Positions 44,192 through 53,268 of a stretch of 64,000 nucleotides of DNA are shown here, in pieces (the stretch's first letter is position 1; the number at the start of each line of letters is the position of its first letter). The notes beneath the pieces are model-generated. The model did no database searches, was not told the origin of the DNA, and saw nothing but the letters and a program-made list of their open reading frames with translations. Source of the DNA: Deefgea piscis (GTDB lineage Bacteria > Pseudomonadota > Gammaproteobacteria > Burkholderiales > Chitinibacteraceae); the NCBI RefSeq assembly GCF_013284055.1, contig NZ_CP054143.1, forward strand, positions 2,294,001 to 2,358,000. The letters are read 5' to 3'. The position numbers and the translations under genes are program-made.

Positions 44192-45549
44192 GCTTGGGCT
44201 ATCAAATCTTGGCAAGCTGGCGTGATCCGGCGGTGAAAGCGCAGCGGAAGTGGCTGTTTTTGCAGTTTTGGGGGCGTAGTGTTAATAAGCGAATTGGCTG
44301 GTTTTTTGCCTATTTGTTTTTTGCGTGTCTCTGCCTGCTGATGCCAGCGGAGCTGGTTAAGGGGTTTGGCTACTCAATAGGAATGTTGTGCTATATGCAT
44401 GTACTGAGTACTGCGGAGGTCCTTGTTTCACTGAAAAAATGGCGTTTACGAGCAGCTCAATTACAAATAGTAGCTGCGCAAGCTTTGTTGTTATATGGGG
44501 TAGTCTGGTGTGGGCTAGGAGTAATCATTTGGTATCGAACAGCAAATTCAACCATTTTATTTTTACTCAGCTTTCTGTTGTTGCTGATGCTCATGCTGAG
44601 TTTAATGCTGCCACAGGCGATTACCAATAAGCACCCTAATCCTTTGCAAGCAGAAATGTTTCAAGTGCAAGGGGGTTTAATTCCATTGGCTCTATCACTT
44701 GGATTTATTGTGTTTCCACAATATGAATGGTTGATACGGCAAATATTTATTTTCAGCTCGAGTTGCTTACTGATAGCGGTAATTTGGCAGTTTACGCAAT
44801 TTGCGCGTCCAAGACAGTTTGCAAATGTTGAGTTAGTAGAAAAGTGTGTAGAAAAGTTAAAACCTAAGTCAAAACACCCGATGTTGTTGCAGCTAGAAAT
44901 GAATATGGGTGGGGCATTAGATCAAAAAGGGTTGCGTAAAATTTTTGTCTCATCATTTTTGTTTCCATATGCTTTTATATTAGCTTCTCAGCATCTACTG
45001 CGAATGCCTACGCTGGATCAATGGGGGGCTGGAGCATTATTTTTAATGTTACTTCCTGGATTTCTTGCCATGTTTGCGTCAGGTCGCCAGCAGTGGTCAG
45101 GTTCGTGGTTTACTCGCAGTCATAGTCGCTCGAAGTTATGGCGAGAAGATGAGCAACTTTTTGTTGCGGTATTGTTGTTCAATGCCGTCCTGCATTCCGT
45201 GCTGATGTTCATCTTCCGAATTGATAGTTTGACTAATATTTTCAATGGCGCGTTGTTATTCGTGTTTGGTCTGGCCAGCCTGAGATATTTAGTTTTCAGT
45301 CTGCAATGGATGTGGCTTTATGGATTAAGTGCAGATGGTCGGGTTTTGCAAACAGGCGCTATGCCAACGTATCTCTCTATATTCCCTATCTTTATCGTGG
45401 TGTCGATAATTTGGAATTCAGGTGCTCAGAATCAAATCCATTTAATGATTGCGGTGTTTGCGCTCTTTTCGTTGATTTTGGCTTTTATTTCTTACCGCAA
45501 AGCACTGAAAATTGATTTGGGCGCGATTCGGCGCGCGAAACGAAGTTAA
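44188..45549 (+). CDS. ABC transporter permease of unknown substrate
   Basis: A 453-residue membrane protein with roughly 11-12 hydrophobic segments and no recognised signature. Its position makes it the membrane partner of the ATPase. The middle of the gene looks richer in A and T than its neighbours, and the protein has few family landmarks. Both fit relaxed constraint or recent transfer, but neither is shown. It ends the three-gene unit; a hairpin and T-run follow. Confidence 0.8.
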   Translation: MSLGYQILASWRDPAVKAQRKWLFLQFWGRSVNKRIGWFFAYLFFACLCLLMPAELVKGFGYSIGMLCYMHVLSTAEVLVSLKKWRLRAAQLQIVAAQALLLYGVVWCGLGVIIWYRTANSTILFLLSFLLLLMLMLSLMLPQAITNKHPNPLQAEMFQVQGGLIPLALSLGFIVFPQYEWLIRQIFIFSSSCLLIAVIWQFTQFARPRQFANVELVEKCVEKLKPKSKHPMLLQLEMNMGGALDQKGLRKIFVSSFLFPYAFILASQHLLRMPTLDQWGAGALFLMLLPGFLAMFASGRQQWSGSWFTRSHSRSKLWREDEQLFVAVLLFNAVLHSVLMFIFRIDSLTNIFNGALLFVFGLASLRYLVFSLQWMWLYGLSADGRVLQTGAMPTYLSIFPIFIVVSIIWNSGAQNQIHLMIAVFALFSLILAFISYRKALKIDLGAIRRAKRS

Positions 45550-45583
45550 CTCACGGTGTATTGTTTCCTATGCGTTGATCATA

Positions 45584-45623
45584 AAGACCTCTGGACTCAT
45601 ACCCATAGGTCTTGATCTTTTTT
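45584..45623 (+). terminator. Terminator after the GntR-ABC operon
   Basis: AAGACCT (45584-45590) pairs with AGGTCTT (45607-45613), with a six-T run from 45618. The loop is large (16 bases), so it is a moderate terminator. Confidence 0.55.
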
Positions 45624-45690
45624 ACTTGAGCCGATGTTGAGTCGTCGCTTAGTCGCAGCGACTTTGTAAAAGCTATGCGATAATTGGGTT

Positions 45691-46263
45691 ATGGAAAACG
45701 CCAACACAATGAATCTTTCTCGACACTTCCTGATCGCGATGCCGAATCTGGTCGATCCTATTTTCGCTAAATCACTCACTTATGTGTGTGAACACAATGA
45801 AAAAGGCGCGATGGGGGTGATTATGAACCGTCCGCTCGGCATGACGCTGACGACCTTATTTGAACAAATCGATCTGGAAATGCATCGTCCAGATGTGGCG
45901 GAATTGCCGGTTCATTTCGGCGGGCCAGTGCAGACCGACCGTGGCTTTGTGTTGCATACCCCATTGGGCGATTGGCAATCTTCTTTAATTATTTCACCCG
46001 AAATCGGTTTAACCACGTCAAAAGATATTTTATTGGCGGTGAGCGAAGGCAAGGGGCCAGAAAAACTATTTGTTTCTTTGGGCTTTGCCGGTTGGGAAGC
46101 GGGCCAGCTAGAAAAAGAAATCTTTGAGAATTCTTGGCTGACGGTGCCGGTTGAAACGATGCAACAACTGTTTGATATCCCTTCTGAAGAACGCTATGCC
46201 GCTGCGCTGGCTTTATTGGGCGTGGATGTGGCGATGTTGTCCAAAGAGATTGGTCACGCATGA
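45691..46263 (+). CDS. algH: YqgE/AlgH family protein
   Basis: A 190-residue member of UPF0301 (YqgE/AlgH). The start MNLSRHFLIAMPNLVDPIFAKSLTYVCEH and the GVIMNRPLG and FGGPVQTDRGFVLH segments are hallmarks (region about 7-75). The biochemical role is unknown; AlgH was named for an effect on alginate regulation in Pseudomonas. ruvX follows with a 4-bp overlap, the usual pairing. An ATG at 45709 is an alternative start. Confidence 0.92.
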   Translation: MENANTMNLSRHFLIAMPNLVDPIFAKSLTYVCEHNEKGAMGVIMNRPLGMTLTTLFEQIDLEMHRPDVAELPVHFGGPVQTDRGFVLHTPLGDWQSSLIISPEIGLTTSKDILLAVSEGKGPEKLFVSLGFAGWEAGQLEKEIFENSWLTVPVETMQQLFDIPSEERYAAALALLGVDVAMLSKEIGHA

Positions 46264-46676
46264 GTACGATTTTAGCTTTTGATTTTGGTGAAGTGCGAAT
46301 CGGCGTGGCCACGGGTTCGACCGAAATCGGCATTGCGACGCCCGTTGAAACCATTGCTTTTGAAGAAAACGATAAAAAATTTGCCCGCATCGAGGCGCTG
46401 ATTAAAGAATGGCAACCTTCGTTGTTGGTGGTGGGTTTGCCGTGTTATCTCGATGGTACCGAGCATGATATGACACGCATGGCTCGTCGCTTTGCTAATC
46501 GCCTGAATGGGCGATTTTCTTTGCCGGTGCATTTGGTCGATGAGCGCTTAAGTAGTGCGGCGGCCAGCTCGGCTTTAAATGAGACGGGCTTAAAAGGTCG
46601 TAAACAAAAAACTGCGTTGGATCAAGTGGCGGCGATGCAAATTCTGCAAACTTACTTTGATACACCGCCCGTCTAA
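46260..46676 (+). CDS. ruvX: RuvX/YqgF family nuclease (pre-16S rRNA processing)
   Basis: A 138-residue RNase H-fold protein that in E. coli takes part in processing the 16S rRNA 5' end (earlier called a Holliday-junction resolvase). Key acidic residues are in [15 protein letters not shown] (Asp7) and VDERLSS (Asp/Glu near 96-97), with [13 protein letters not shown] at the end. It overlaps algH by 4 bp. A palindromic repeat follows before pyrB. Confidence 0.94.
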   Translation: MSTILAFDFGEVRIGVATGSTEIGIATPVETIAFEENDKKFARIEALIKEWQPSLLVVGLPCYLDGTEHDMTRMARRFANRLNGRFSLPVHLVDERLSSAAASSALNETGLKGRKQKTALDQVAAMQILQTYFDTPPV

Positions 46677-46697
46677 AGACGCTAGAAAAAATATTTG

Positions 46698-46779
46698 CCA
46701 CAGAGGCAGACAGACACAGAGCAAGCGAAAACTGTGTAGTGGAAATTATGCAGTTCTCTGTGCCTTTGTGCCGCTGTGG
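46698..46779. repeat. CCACAGAGGC-type palindromic repeat upstream of pyrB
   Basis: An 82-bp element with arms starting CCACAGAGGCAGACAGACAC at 46698 and ending GTGCCGCTGTGG at 46779, roughly complementary. A related element lies on the other side of pyrB at 47796-47898, sharing the CCACAGAGGC/CTGTGG ends. Short repeats of this composition occur in many proteobacterial intergenic regions. It lies between ruvX and pyrB, so it may shape the mRNA between them. Confidence 0.7.
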
Positions 46780-46813
46780 TGGGTTTAAAACGAATTTACT
46801 TCGCGAGGAAGCT

Positions 46814-47776
46814 ATGTATAACCCGCAACTGAACGCCCAAGGTGAGTTGATTCATTTACTCACCACCGAAGGGCTGCCGCGTCGTGTTTTGACGCAGATT
46901 TTGGATAAAGCCGCCGAGTTTGTCTCGGGCGGTGAGCTGGTGAATCAAAAATTCGCCGATTTAGCTGGCACTTCGGTGTTTAACTTGTTTTTTGAAAACT
47001 CAACGCGTACCCGTACGACGTTTGAAATCGCGGCCAAACGCCTGTCGGCCGATGTGTCGAGCTTGAATATTCAAGCTTCCAGTACCGCTAAAGGCGAAAC
47101 GCTGCTCGATACGATTCACAATATTGAAGCGATGGGCGCGAATTTATTCGTTGTTCGCCATTCAGATTCGGGCGCAGCGCATCTGATTGCCAAGCATGTG
47201 AAGCCGGGCGTCGCGGTGGTGAATGCTGGCGACGGTCGCCACGCGCATCCAACGCAAGCCATGCTCGATATGTTCACTATTCGCCATTACAAAGGTGACT
47301 TTACCAATTTGCGCGTGGCGATTGTGGGCGATGTATTGCATAGCCGCGTGGCGCGCTCGCAAATTCATGCTTTATCGACTTTGGGTTGCCCAGATATTCG
47401 TGTCATCGCGCCAAAAACCTTGTTGCCAACGGGTATTGAGCAGCTTGGGGTGCATGTGTATCACGATATGGAAGCAGGCCTGAAAGACGTGGATGTGGTG
47501 GCGATGTTGCGCCTACAAAATGAGCGTATGGCTGGGGCGTATCTGCCGTCAACGCAGGAATTCTTTAAAGTCTACGGCCTGACCCAAGAAAAATTGGCAT
47601 TTGCTAAGCCCGATGCGATTGTGCTGCACCCGGGGCCGATGAATCGCGGCGTTGAGATTGATTCGGCCGTGGCCGATGGTGATCAAGCGGTGATCTTGCC
47701 GCAAGTGACGTTTGGTATCGCGGTGCGCATGGCGGTGCTGAGCATCGTGGCGGCCAATCAACGTGAATTGATTTAA
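46814..47776 (+). CDS. pyrB: Aspartate carbamoyltransferase, catalytic subunit
   Basis: Makes N-carbamoyl-aspartate in pyrimidine synthesis. ATG 46814 has AGGA upstream; an in-frame ATG at 46739 lies inside the repeat. The 320 residues have the carbamoyl-phosphate motif [22 protein letters not shown] and the MLRLQNERM loop near the active site. No pyrR precedes it. It is followed by a pyrC-like gene lacking zinc ligands, as in Pseudomonas where PyrB assembles with the inactive PyrC' partner. Confidence 0.96.
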   Translation: MYNPQLNAQGELIHLLTTEGLPRRVLTQILDKAAEFVSGGELVNQKFADLAGTSVFNLFFENSTRTRTTFEIAAKRLSADVSSLNIQASSTAKGETLLDTIHNIEAMGANLFVVRHSDSGAAHLIAKHVKPGVAVVNAGDGRHAHPTQAMLDMFTIRHYKGDFTNLRVAIVGDVLHSRVARSQIHALSTLGCPDIRVIAPKTLLPTGIEQLGVHVYHDMEAGLKDVDVVAMLRLQNERMAGAYLPSTQEFFKVYGLTQEKLAFAKPDAIVLHPGPMNRGVEIDSAVADGDQAVILPQVTFGIAVRMAVLSIVAANQRELI

Positions 47777-47795
47777 GTGGATAAAAAAACATGAA

Positions 47796-47898
47796 CCACA
47801 GAGGCACAAAGGCGCAGAGAAAAATCTAAAGTTCATCATTGTGTGGCAGGTCATGCCATTGAATGGGATGAAGTCTCTGTGTCTCTGCGCCTCTGTGG
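47796..47898. repeat. CCACAGAGGC-type palindromic repeat between pyrB and pyrC'
   Basis: A 103-bp element with left arm CCACAGAGGCACAAAGGCGC from 47796 and right arm ending GCGCCTCTGTGG at 47898; the arms are near-perfect reverse complements over about 25 bp. It resembles the element at 46698-46779. It is transcribed within the pyr operon and would form a strong hairpin in the message. Confidence 0.8.
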
Positions 47899-47927
47899 TG
47901 AGTTTTTATCGCACGTCGAGGGTGAAA

Positions 47928-49199
47928 ATGAAAAATATTCTGATTAAAAATGGTTGCTTGGTCGATCCGATTGCCGGTACGGAGCAAGTGGCTGATTTGT
48001 ATTTAGCGGGTGGCAAAATCGCCGCCGTGGGTGCTGCGCCTGCTGGGTTTGTGATTGATGAAACCATTGATGCAACGGGCTTGATCGTGGCTCCGGGTTT
48101 GGTTGATTTAGCCGCGCGTTTGCGTGAACCGGGTTTTGAGTACAAAGCAACGCTCAAATCGGAAATGGCGGCGGCCGTTGCCGGTGGCGTAACCAGCGTG
48201 GTGTGTCCGCCCGATACGGATCCGGTGCTCGACGAGTCAGGCTTGGTGATGAATTTACGCCAACGGGCTAAAAATCTCGATTTAGCGCGGCTTTATCCGG
48301 TTGGCGCGTTAACCGTGGGGCTCAAGGGTAAAGAAATTACCGAAATGGCGATGCTGGATGAGGCCGGTTGCGTAGCGTTTTCGCAAGGCGATGTGCCGAT
48401 TGCCGACTTGCAAGTGCTGTATCGCGCAATGCAGTATGCGGCTAATTTTGGCTATGAGTTGCGCTTGCGCCCTGAAGAAGCATCGTTGGTCAATGATGGT
48501 GTGGCGCACGATGGTCCGTATGCATCTCGCCTCGGGCTGACTGGGATTCCGGTGATTGCTGAAACCATCGCCGTCGCGCAAATTGTGCAATTGATGCGCG
48601 CCACCGGTTGCCGCGTGCATTTAGCGCGGATGTCGAGCGCTGCGGGTTTGGATTTGGTTCGCGCAGCGAAAGCGCAAGGGCTGCCACTGACGTGCGACGT
48701 GAGCATCAATCACATTCATTTGGCCGATATTGATATTGGCTTCTTTGATAGCCAATACCGTTTTGATCCGCCACTGCGGGCGGTTTCTGATCGCGATGCG
48801 ATTGTTAAAGCGCTGAACGATGGCACCATTGATGCGATTTGCTCGGATCATTCGCCGGTTGATGATGATGGTAAATTGCTACCGTTTGCGCAAGCTGAAC
48901 GCGGCGCAACGGGCTTGGAATTATTGCTGCCGCTAACGCTGAAATGGGCTAGCAGCCAGCACATCAGCTTGCCGCAAGCACTGGCAAAAATCTCGTCAAT
49001 GCCAGCCAAAATGCTCGGTTTTGAAGCGGGTTTAGCCGTTGGCAATCGCGCTGACTTGGTGGTGTTTGACGCCAACGCACATTGGCAAGTGATTCCTGAG
49101 CGCCTAAAAAGCCAAGGTAAAAACACGCCATTTATTGGGCATGAAATGCTCGGTAAAGTGAAATATACCTTGGTGAAGGGGAAAGTGGTTTTTGCTTGA
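47928..49199 (+). CDS. pyrC': Dihydroorotase-like protein lacking zinc ligands (PyrC')
   Basis: A 423-residue amidohydrolase-fold protein of the type I dihydroorotase family, starting MKNILIKNGCLVDP with GAGGG upstream. The usual D-x-H-x-H zinc motif before REPG reads D60-L-A62-A-R64 here, so both histidines are gone. Later motifs are partly kept (INHIHL, CSDHSP). The protein is therefore probably non-catalytic. In Pseudomonas such a PyrC' is required to assemble active PyrB. A real dihydroorotase should be encoded elsewhere. Confidence 0.92.
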   Translation: MKNILIKNGCLVDPIAGTEQVADLYLAGGKIAAVGAAPAGFVIDETIDATGLIVAPGLVDLAARLREPGFEYKATLKSEMAAAVAGGVTSVVCPPDTDPVLDESGLVMNLRQRAKNLDLARLYPVGALTVGLKGKEITEMAMLDEAGCVAFSQGDVPIADLQVLYRAMQYAANFGYELRLRPEEASLVNDGVAHDGPYASRLGLTGIPVIAETIAVAQIVQLMRATGCRVHLARMSSAAGLDLVRAAKAQGLPLTCDVSINHIHLADIDIGFFDSQYRFDPPLRAVSDRDAIVKALNDGTIDAICSDHSPVDDDGKLLPFAQAERGATGLELLLPLTLKWASSQHISLPQALAKISSMPAKMLGFEAGLAVGNRADLVVFDANAHWQVIPERLKSQGKNTPFIGHEMLGKVKYTLVKGKVVFA

Positions 49200-49266
49200 T
49201 AGTTAGGTATGTTGCGATAGGCTATATATAGATAGGCTTATGGTGATATACGGCTATGATGTATAC

Positions 49267-49292
49267 AAGGGCAGCGCGGAGCTGCCCTTTTT
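49267..49292 (+). terminator. Terminator between pyrC' and mltA
   Basis: AAGGGCAGC (49267-49275) pairs with GCTGCCCTT (49281-49289) around 5 bases, followed by Ts. It ends the algH-ruvX-pyrB-pyrC' unit and may also stop the convergent mltA message. Confidence 0.85.
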
Positions 49293-49302
49293 GTTGTCTT
49301 GA

Positions 49303-50517
49303 TTATTTCGGTAGTGCTTGCCCTTTCGGCCACAGCAGCCACAGGCTACCGCTTTGCTTCATTTCTCCAGCGAGTTCACCTGCTGCGTCGCCCGTTCCCC
49401 AAAAGAAATCGGCTCGAACACTGCCGCGAATGGCGCCGCCCGTGTCTTGCGCTGCGACTAAACGATGGATGCCGCCAGCGTTATCGGGCCGTGTGGTGGC
49501 GATAAACACCATGCTGCCCAGCGGGACCGTATTCGGGTCGATGGCGATGCTGTAGGCCGCAGTGAGTGGTACGCCGAGCGAGCCGATTGGACCCTCATTG
49601 CTGGCCGGTAAAGTGCGGAAAAACACATAGCTTGGATTGCTATTGAGTAATTCATTCACCCGCTTAGGATTGGCTTTGGCCCAAGCGCGAATGGTTTGCA
49701 TTGAGACTTCGCTGGCCGGCAGCAAGCCTTGTTCAACCAACCAACGCCCGACGGGCTTATACGGGCGACCATTTTGGTCGGCGTAGCCTAAGCGCAATTG
49801 TTCACCATTGCTGAGTTGAACGCGCCCAGAGCCTTGAATTTGCAAAAATTGCACGTCCATTGGATCGTTCAGCCAAGCCAATACCGGGGCATTGACACCA
49901 TTTTTGACAATCTCGGCGCGGTCGGGAAAAGGCACTAGTTTATTGCCGAGCACTTTGCCGCGTAAGCGTTTGCCTTTGAGTTCAGGATAAACGCTATCCA
50001 AGGCCACGGTAATCATGTCTCGCGGTGGGCCGTAAACGGCTTGATTGGCGGTATGGGTCTGCGTGAGGCTACCGGCATAGACTGGTTCGTAATACCCAGT
50101 AATTAATCCCGTGGTGCTTTGGTCTGGATTTTGTAATTGGTAGGGCGTAAGTCGGGCTTGTAGAAACTGGCGAATAGCCGGTGTCGTTAGCGCTACATTG
50201 GCGGCGTCTTGGCAAATCGGCGACCAAATTGGATTTTTTTGTAGCCGAGCGCAGCCATTACGCCATGCCTGAAAACCTTTGATCAGTTCATCTTGTGACC
50301 AAGCGGGTAGCGCTTGCCAGCTGCTGGCGACATAGCGCGGTGCGGCGGCTGTTGTGGGGCTGGTGGTTTCTGGGGAGGTGCTTGGTGTTGGGCTAGGTTG
50401 CGCTGGCGGTTTGACTGGTGCAGTGCCGCAGGCGGTAAAAAAACTGGCCAGCAACAAGCTGGCCAGTGTGTGCTTTAACGCCAAAGCAGGACGTTTGGCG
50501 GGGCGACGTTCAATCAT
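49303..50517 (-). CDS. mltA: Membrane-bound lytic murein transglycosylase A
   Basis: Outer-membrane lipoprotein that cleaves peptidoglycan glycan strands. The 404 residues start with a signal sequence and a lipobox-like LASFFTAC (Cys29), then a Pro/Thr-rich linker. The MltA domain (about 110-280) contains GYYEPVYAGS and FLQIQGSGRVQLSNGE. The 3D domain (about 285-390) contains IDPNTVPLGSMVFI and AQDTGGAIRG ending with the DFFWG triad region. It is transcribed from 50517 with no clear operon partner; the PhaM-like gene precedes it by 11 bp. Confidence 0.94.
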   Translation of the reverse strand: MIERRPAKRPALALKHTLASLLLASFFTACGTAPVKPPAQPSPTPSTSPETTSPTTAAAPRYVASSWQALPAWSQDELIKGFQAWRNGCARLQKNPIWSPICQDAANVALTTPAIRQFLQARLTPYQLQNPDQSTTGLITGYYEPVYAGSLTQTHTANQAVYGPPRDMITVALDSVYPELKGKRLRGKVLGNKLVPFPDRAEIVKNGVNAPVLAWLNDPMDVQFLQIQGSGRVQLSNGEQLRLGYADQNGRPYKPVGRWLVEQGLLPASEVSMQTIRAWAKANPKRVNELLNSNPSYVFFRTLPASNEGPIGSLGVPLTAAYSIAIDPNTVPLGSMVFIATTRPDNAGGIHRLVAAQDTGGAIRGSVRADFFWGTGDAAGELAGEMKQSGSLWLLWPKGQALPK

Positions 50518-50528
50518 TGTGATCCGTT

Positions 50529-50780
50529 TTAACTGTGTTCAGGGTTAGGGTCGATATTTTGTTTAAAAGCGGCTAAGCCGGCTTTTTGCATTTCGAGTGT
50601 TTTCACCGTCATTTGCAGCATGCCAATTTGCATGCTGAGCCATTGCTCGACGGTTTTACATTCGACAATTTTACGCTCGATTTCTTCTTCGGTCAGCGGT
50701 GGAATAAATGGATTACTCGCACCTTGCTTTAACATATTGGCAAAAAAGCCAAAGGGATCGCTTGGATTAAATTCACTCAT
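50529..50780 (-). CDS. PhaM-like PHA-granule protein
   Basis: An 83-residue protein starting [20 protein letters not shown] from ATG 50780, with GAGGAG upstream. The core TEEEIERKIVECKTVEQWLS followed by MLQMTVKTLEMQKAGLAAF matches the N-terminal region of the betaproteobacterial PhaM family, which links PHA granules to the nucleoid and activates PhaC. The Lys/Ala-rich DNA-binding tail of longer PhaM proteins is missing, so nucleoid attachment is doubtful. It overlaps maeB by 8 bp and may be translated with it. Confidence 0.75.
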   Translation of the reverse strand: MSEFNPSDPFGFFANMLKQGASNPFIPPLTEEEIERKIVECKTVEQWLSMQIGMLQMTVKTLEMQKAGLAAFKQNIDPNPEHS

Positions 50781-53058
50781 TATTTTGCTCCTCAGCCATT
50801 GCGGCTTCAACAGCTGCCAATGCCGCCATATTAATAATACGGCGAACTGATGCCGTTGGGGTCAAAATATGCACCGGTTTGGCCATGCCCATCAAAATCG
50901 GACCAATCGTCACGCCATCGACAGCGGTGGCTTTGAGCAAGTTAAACGAAATATTCGCCGCATCTAAATTCGGCATAATCAGAATATTGGCTTCCCCTTT
51001 GAGGCGGGAATTAGGAAATACCTGCGCCCGAATGGCGGTTGAGAGCGCCGCATCACCGTGCATTTCACCGTCGATTTCTAATTCCGGGGCTTGCTCGGTG
51101 ACAATCCGTAGCGCCTCTTGCATTTTACGCGCTGACGGGCTGTCGTTACTGCCAAAGCTTGAATGGCTCAATAGCGCCGCTTTTGGGGCAATACCAAATT
51201 TACGTACCGCTTCAGCCGCCATCATGGTGATTTCAGCCAGTTGTTCGGCGTTAGGGTCGGCATTGACATAGGTGTCGGTGATGAAAATATTGCCCGAATG
51301 CAACAGCAAAATATTCATTGCCGCTGTGGTCGAGACGCCCGGTTTTAAGCCCAGCACATTTTTAACGTGCGCCAAGTGATTGTGATACAAACCGTAAGTA
51401 CCGCAAATCATGGCGTCAGCTTCACCACGTTCGACCATTAAAGCGCCAATGAGCGTCGTTTTGCGGCGTACTTCAGCTTTGGCGAGGTCTTCTGAAACGC
51501 CTTTGCGTTGCATGATGCTGTAATACAGCTGCCAATATTCGCGATAGCGCGGGTCATTTTCTGGATTACAAACTTCAAAGTCGATACCAAGGCGAATGCG
51601 CAAACCGAGCTTTTCAATTCGTGCCTCAATCACCGGCGGGCGACCGATGAGAATGGGTTGGCATAAGCGCATGTCGAGTAATTCTTGGACGGCATGCAAG
51701 GTACGCTCATCTTCGCCTTCACAAAACACCACGCGTTTTTGCGCTTTTTTGGCAGCCATAAATACGGGCCGCATAAAGAGACTCGATTTATAAACAAATT
51801 GCGTGAGTTCTTCGATATACGTTGCCCAATCTTCAATCGGGCGCGTGGCGACGCCGCTGTCCATTGCCGCTTTGGCGACAGCGGGGGCGATTTTTACGAT
51901 TAGACGCGGATCAAACGGCGTTGGGATTAAATACTCTGCGCCAAAAGCCAGTGATTTGCCGCTATAGGCATTGGCAACCACATCGGACAATTCGGCGTGT
52001 GCCAGCTCGGCAATGGCGTTCACTGCCGCGTGTTTCATCGCTTCATTAATCGTGGTCGCACCGACATCGAGCGCGCCACGGAAGATAAATGGGAAGCAAA
52101 GTACGTTATTAACTTGATTTGGATAGTCCGAGCGACCCGTACAAATAATCGCATCCGGGCGTGCTGCGCGGGCTTCTGGCGGGGTTACTTCAGGATTTGG
52201 ATTGGCCAGTGCCAAGATCAATGGCGACACGGCCATGGTTTTGAGCATTTCGGCATCAATCGCGCCTGGGCCCGATAGGCCTAAGAAAATATCGGCGCCA
52301 ACCAGCGCTTGAGCTGGGGTGCGAATGTCCGTGTCGCGCGCGTAACGCTGCTTGGTTTCGTCTAGCGGGCCACGGCCGTTATAAATCACGCCTTTAGAGT
52401 CGCAAACAAAGATATTGCTTTTTTGTACGCCCAAAGAAACCAGTAAGTCTAAACACGCAATTGCGGCGGCACCGGCGCCGGAGGCGACTAATTTAACATC
52501 AGCGATGTTTTTATTGAGTAAGGCAAGGGCGTTTTTGACGGCAGCGCCGACAATAATTGCCGTGCCATGCTGGTCATCATGAAACACCGGAATATTCATT
52601 CGCTCGCGAAGTTTTTTCTCTACATAAAAACATTCGGGCGCTTTAATGTCTTCGAGGTTGATGCCGCCAAAAGTCGGTTCGAGCGAGGCGATGATTTCAA
52701 TCAGTTTGTCGGGGTCGTTTTCGTCGATTTCAATATCAAAAACGTCGATGCCGGCGAATTTTTTAAACAATACACCTTTGCCTTCCATGACCGGTTTGCC
52801 GGCCAAAGGGCCAATATTGCCCAAGCCTAAAACGGCAGTGCCATTGGTAACCACGGCGACTAAATTACCGCGCGCGGTTAAATTGCGCGCTTCGGATGGA
52901 TCGGCAACGATGGCATCGCAGGCTGCTGCCACGCCGGGTGAATAAGCTAATGCTAAGTCGCGCTGGCTAGCGAGCCCTTTGGTGGGCACCACTTGAATCT
53001 TGCCGGGTTTTGGGAAACGGTGATATTCAAGTGCTTTCTTTCTGAGTTCTTCGTCCAT
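50773..53058 (-). CDS. maeB: NADP-dependent malic enzyme with phosphotransacetylase-like domain
   Basis: Converts malate to pyruvate with reduction of NADP. In 761 residues: malic domain about 1-160 ([31 protein letters not shown]), NAD-binding domain about 165-410 ([16 protein letters not shown]), and a C-terminal phosphotransacetylase-like domain about 430-755, which is regulatory and catalytically inactive in known MaeB enzymes. It overlaps the PhaM-like gene. NADPH from this enzyme could feed PHA synthesis, which is inference. Confidence 0.96.
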   Translation of the reverse strand: MDEELRKKALEYHRFPKPGKIQVVPTKGLASQRDLALAYSPGVAAACDAIVADPSEARNLTARGNLVAVVTNGTAVLGLGNIGPLAGKPVMEGKGVLFKKFAGIDVFDIEIDENDPDKLIEIIASLEPTFGGINLEDIKAPECFYVEKKLRERMNIPVFHDDQHGTAIIVGAAVKNALALLNKNIADVKLVASGAGAAAIACLDLLVSLGVQKSNIFVCDSKGVIYNGRGPLDETKQRYARDTDIRTPAQALVGADIFLGLSGPGAIDAEMLKTMAVSPLILALANPNPEVTPPEARAARPDAIICTGRSDYPNQVNNVLCFPFIFRGALDVGATTINEAMKHAAVNAIAELAHAELSDVVANAYSGKSLAFGAEYLIPTPFDPRLIVKIAPAVAKAAMDSGVATRPIEDWATYIEELTQFVYKSSLFMRPVFMAAKKAQKRVVFCEGEDERTLHAVQELLDMRLCQPILIGRPPVIEARIEKLGLRIRLGIDFEVCNPENDPRYREYWQLYYSIMQRKGVSEDLAKAEVRRKTTLIGALMVERGEADAMICGTYGLYHNHLAHVKNVLGLKPGVSTTAAMNILLLHSGNIFITDTYVNADPNAEQLAEITMMAAEAVRKFGIAPKAALLSHSSFGSNDSPSARKMQEALRIVTEQAPELEIDGEMHGDAALSTAIRAQVFPNSRLKGEANILIMPNLDAANISFNLLKATAVDGVTIGPILMGMAKPVHILTPTASVRRIINMAALAAVEAAMAEEQNNE

Positions 53059-53268
53059 GATCTGCCCCTGGTGCGTGTATCGATGTGAGTTGATGCTGGG
53101 GGAATATGACGCTGAAAAGTATTAGGGATATTCCCACAGACAGATAAAAAAGAGCATCGATGACTAAAAAGTGAGTCTAAATATTATAGGTATTGCTTTC
53201 TGATTGGTGTTGTTAATAGTTTACGAGGCTATACCCTGTATTTATGATGATTGTTTTATGCTGCGTAA

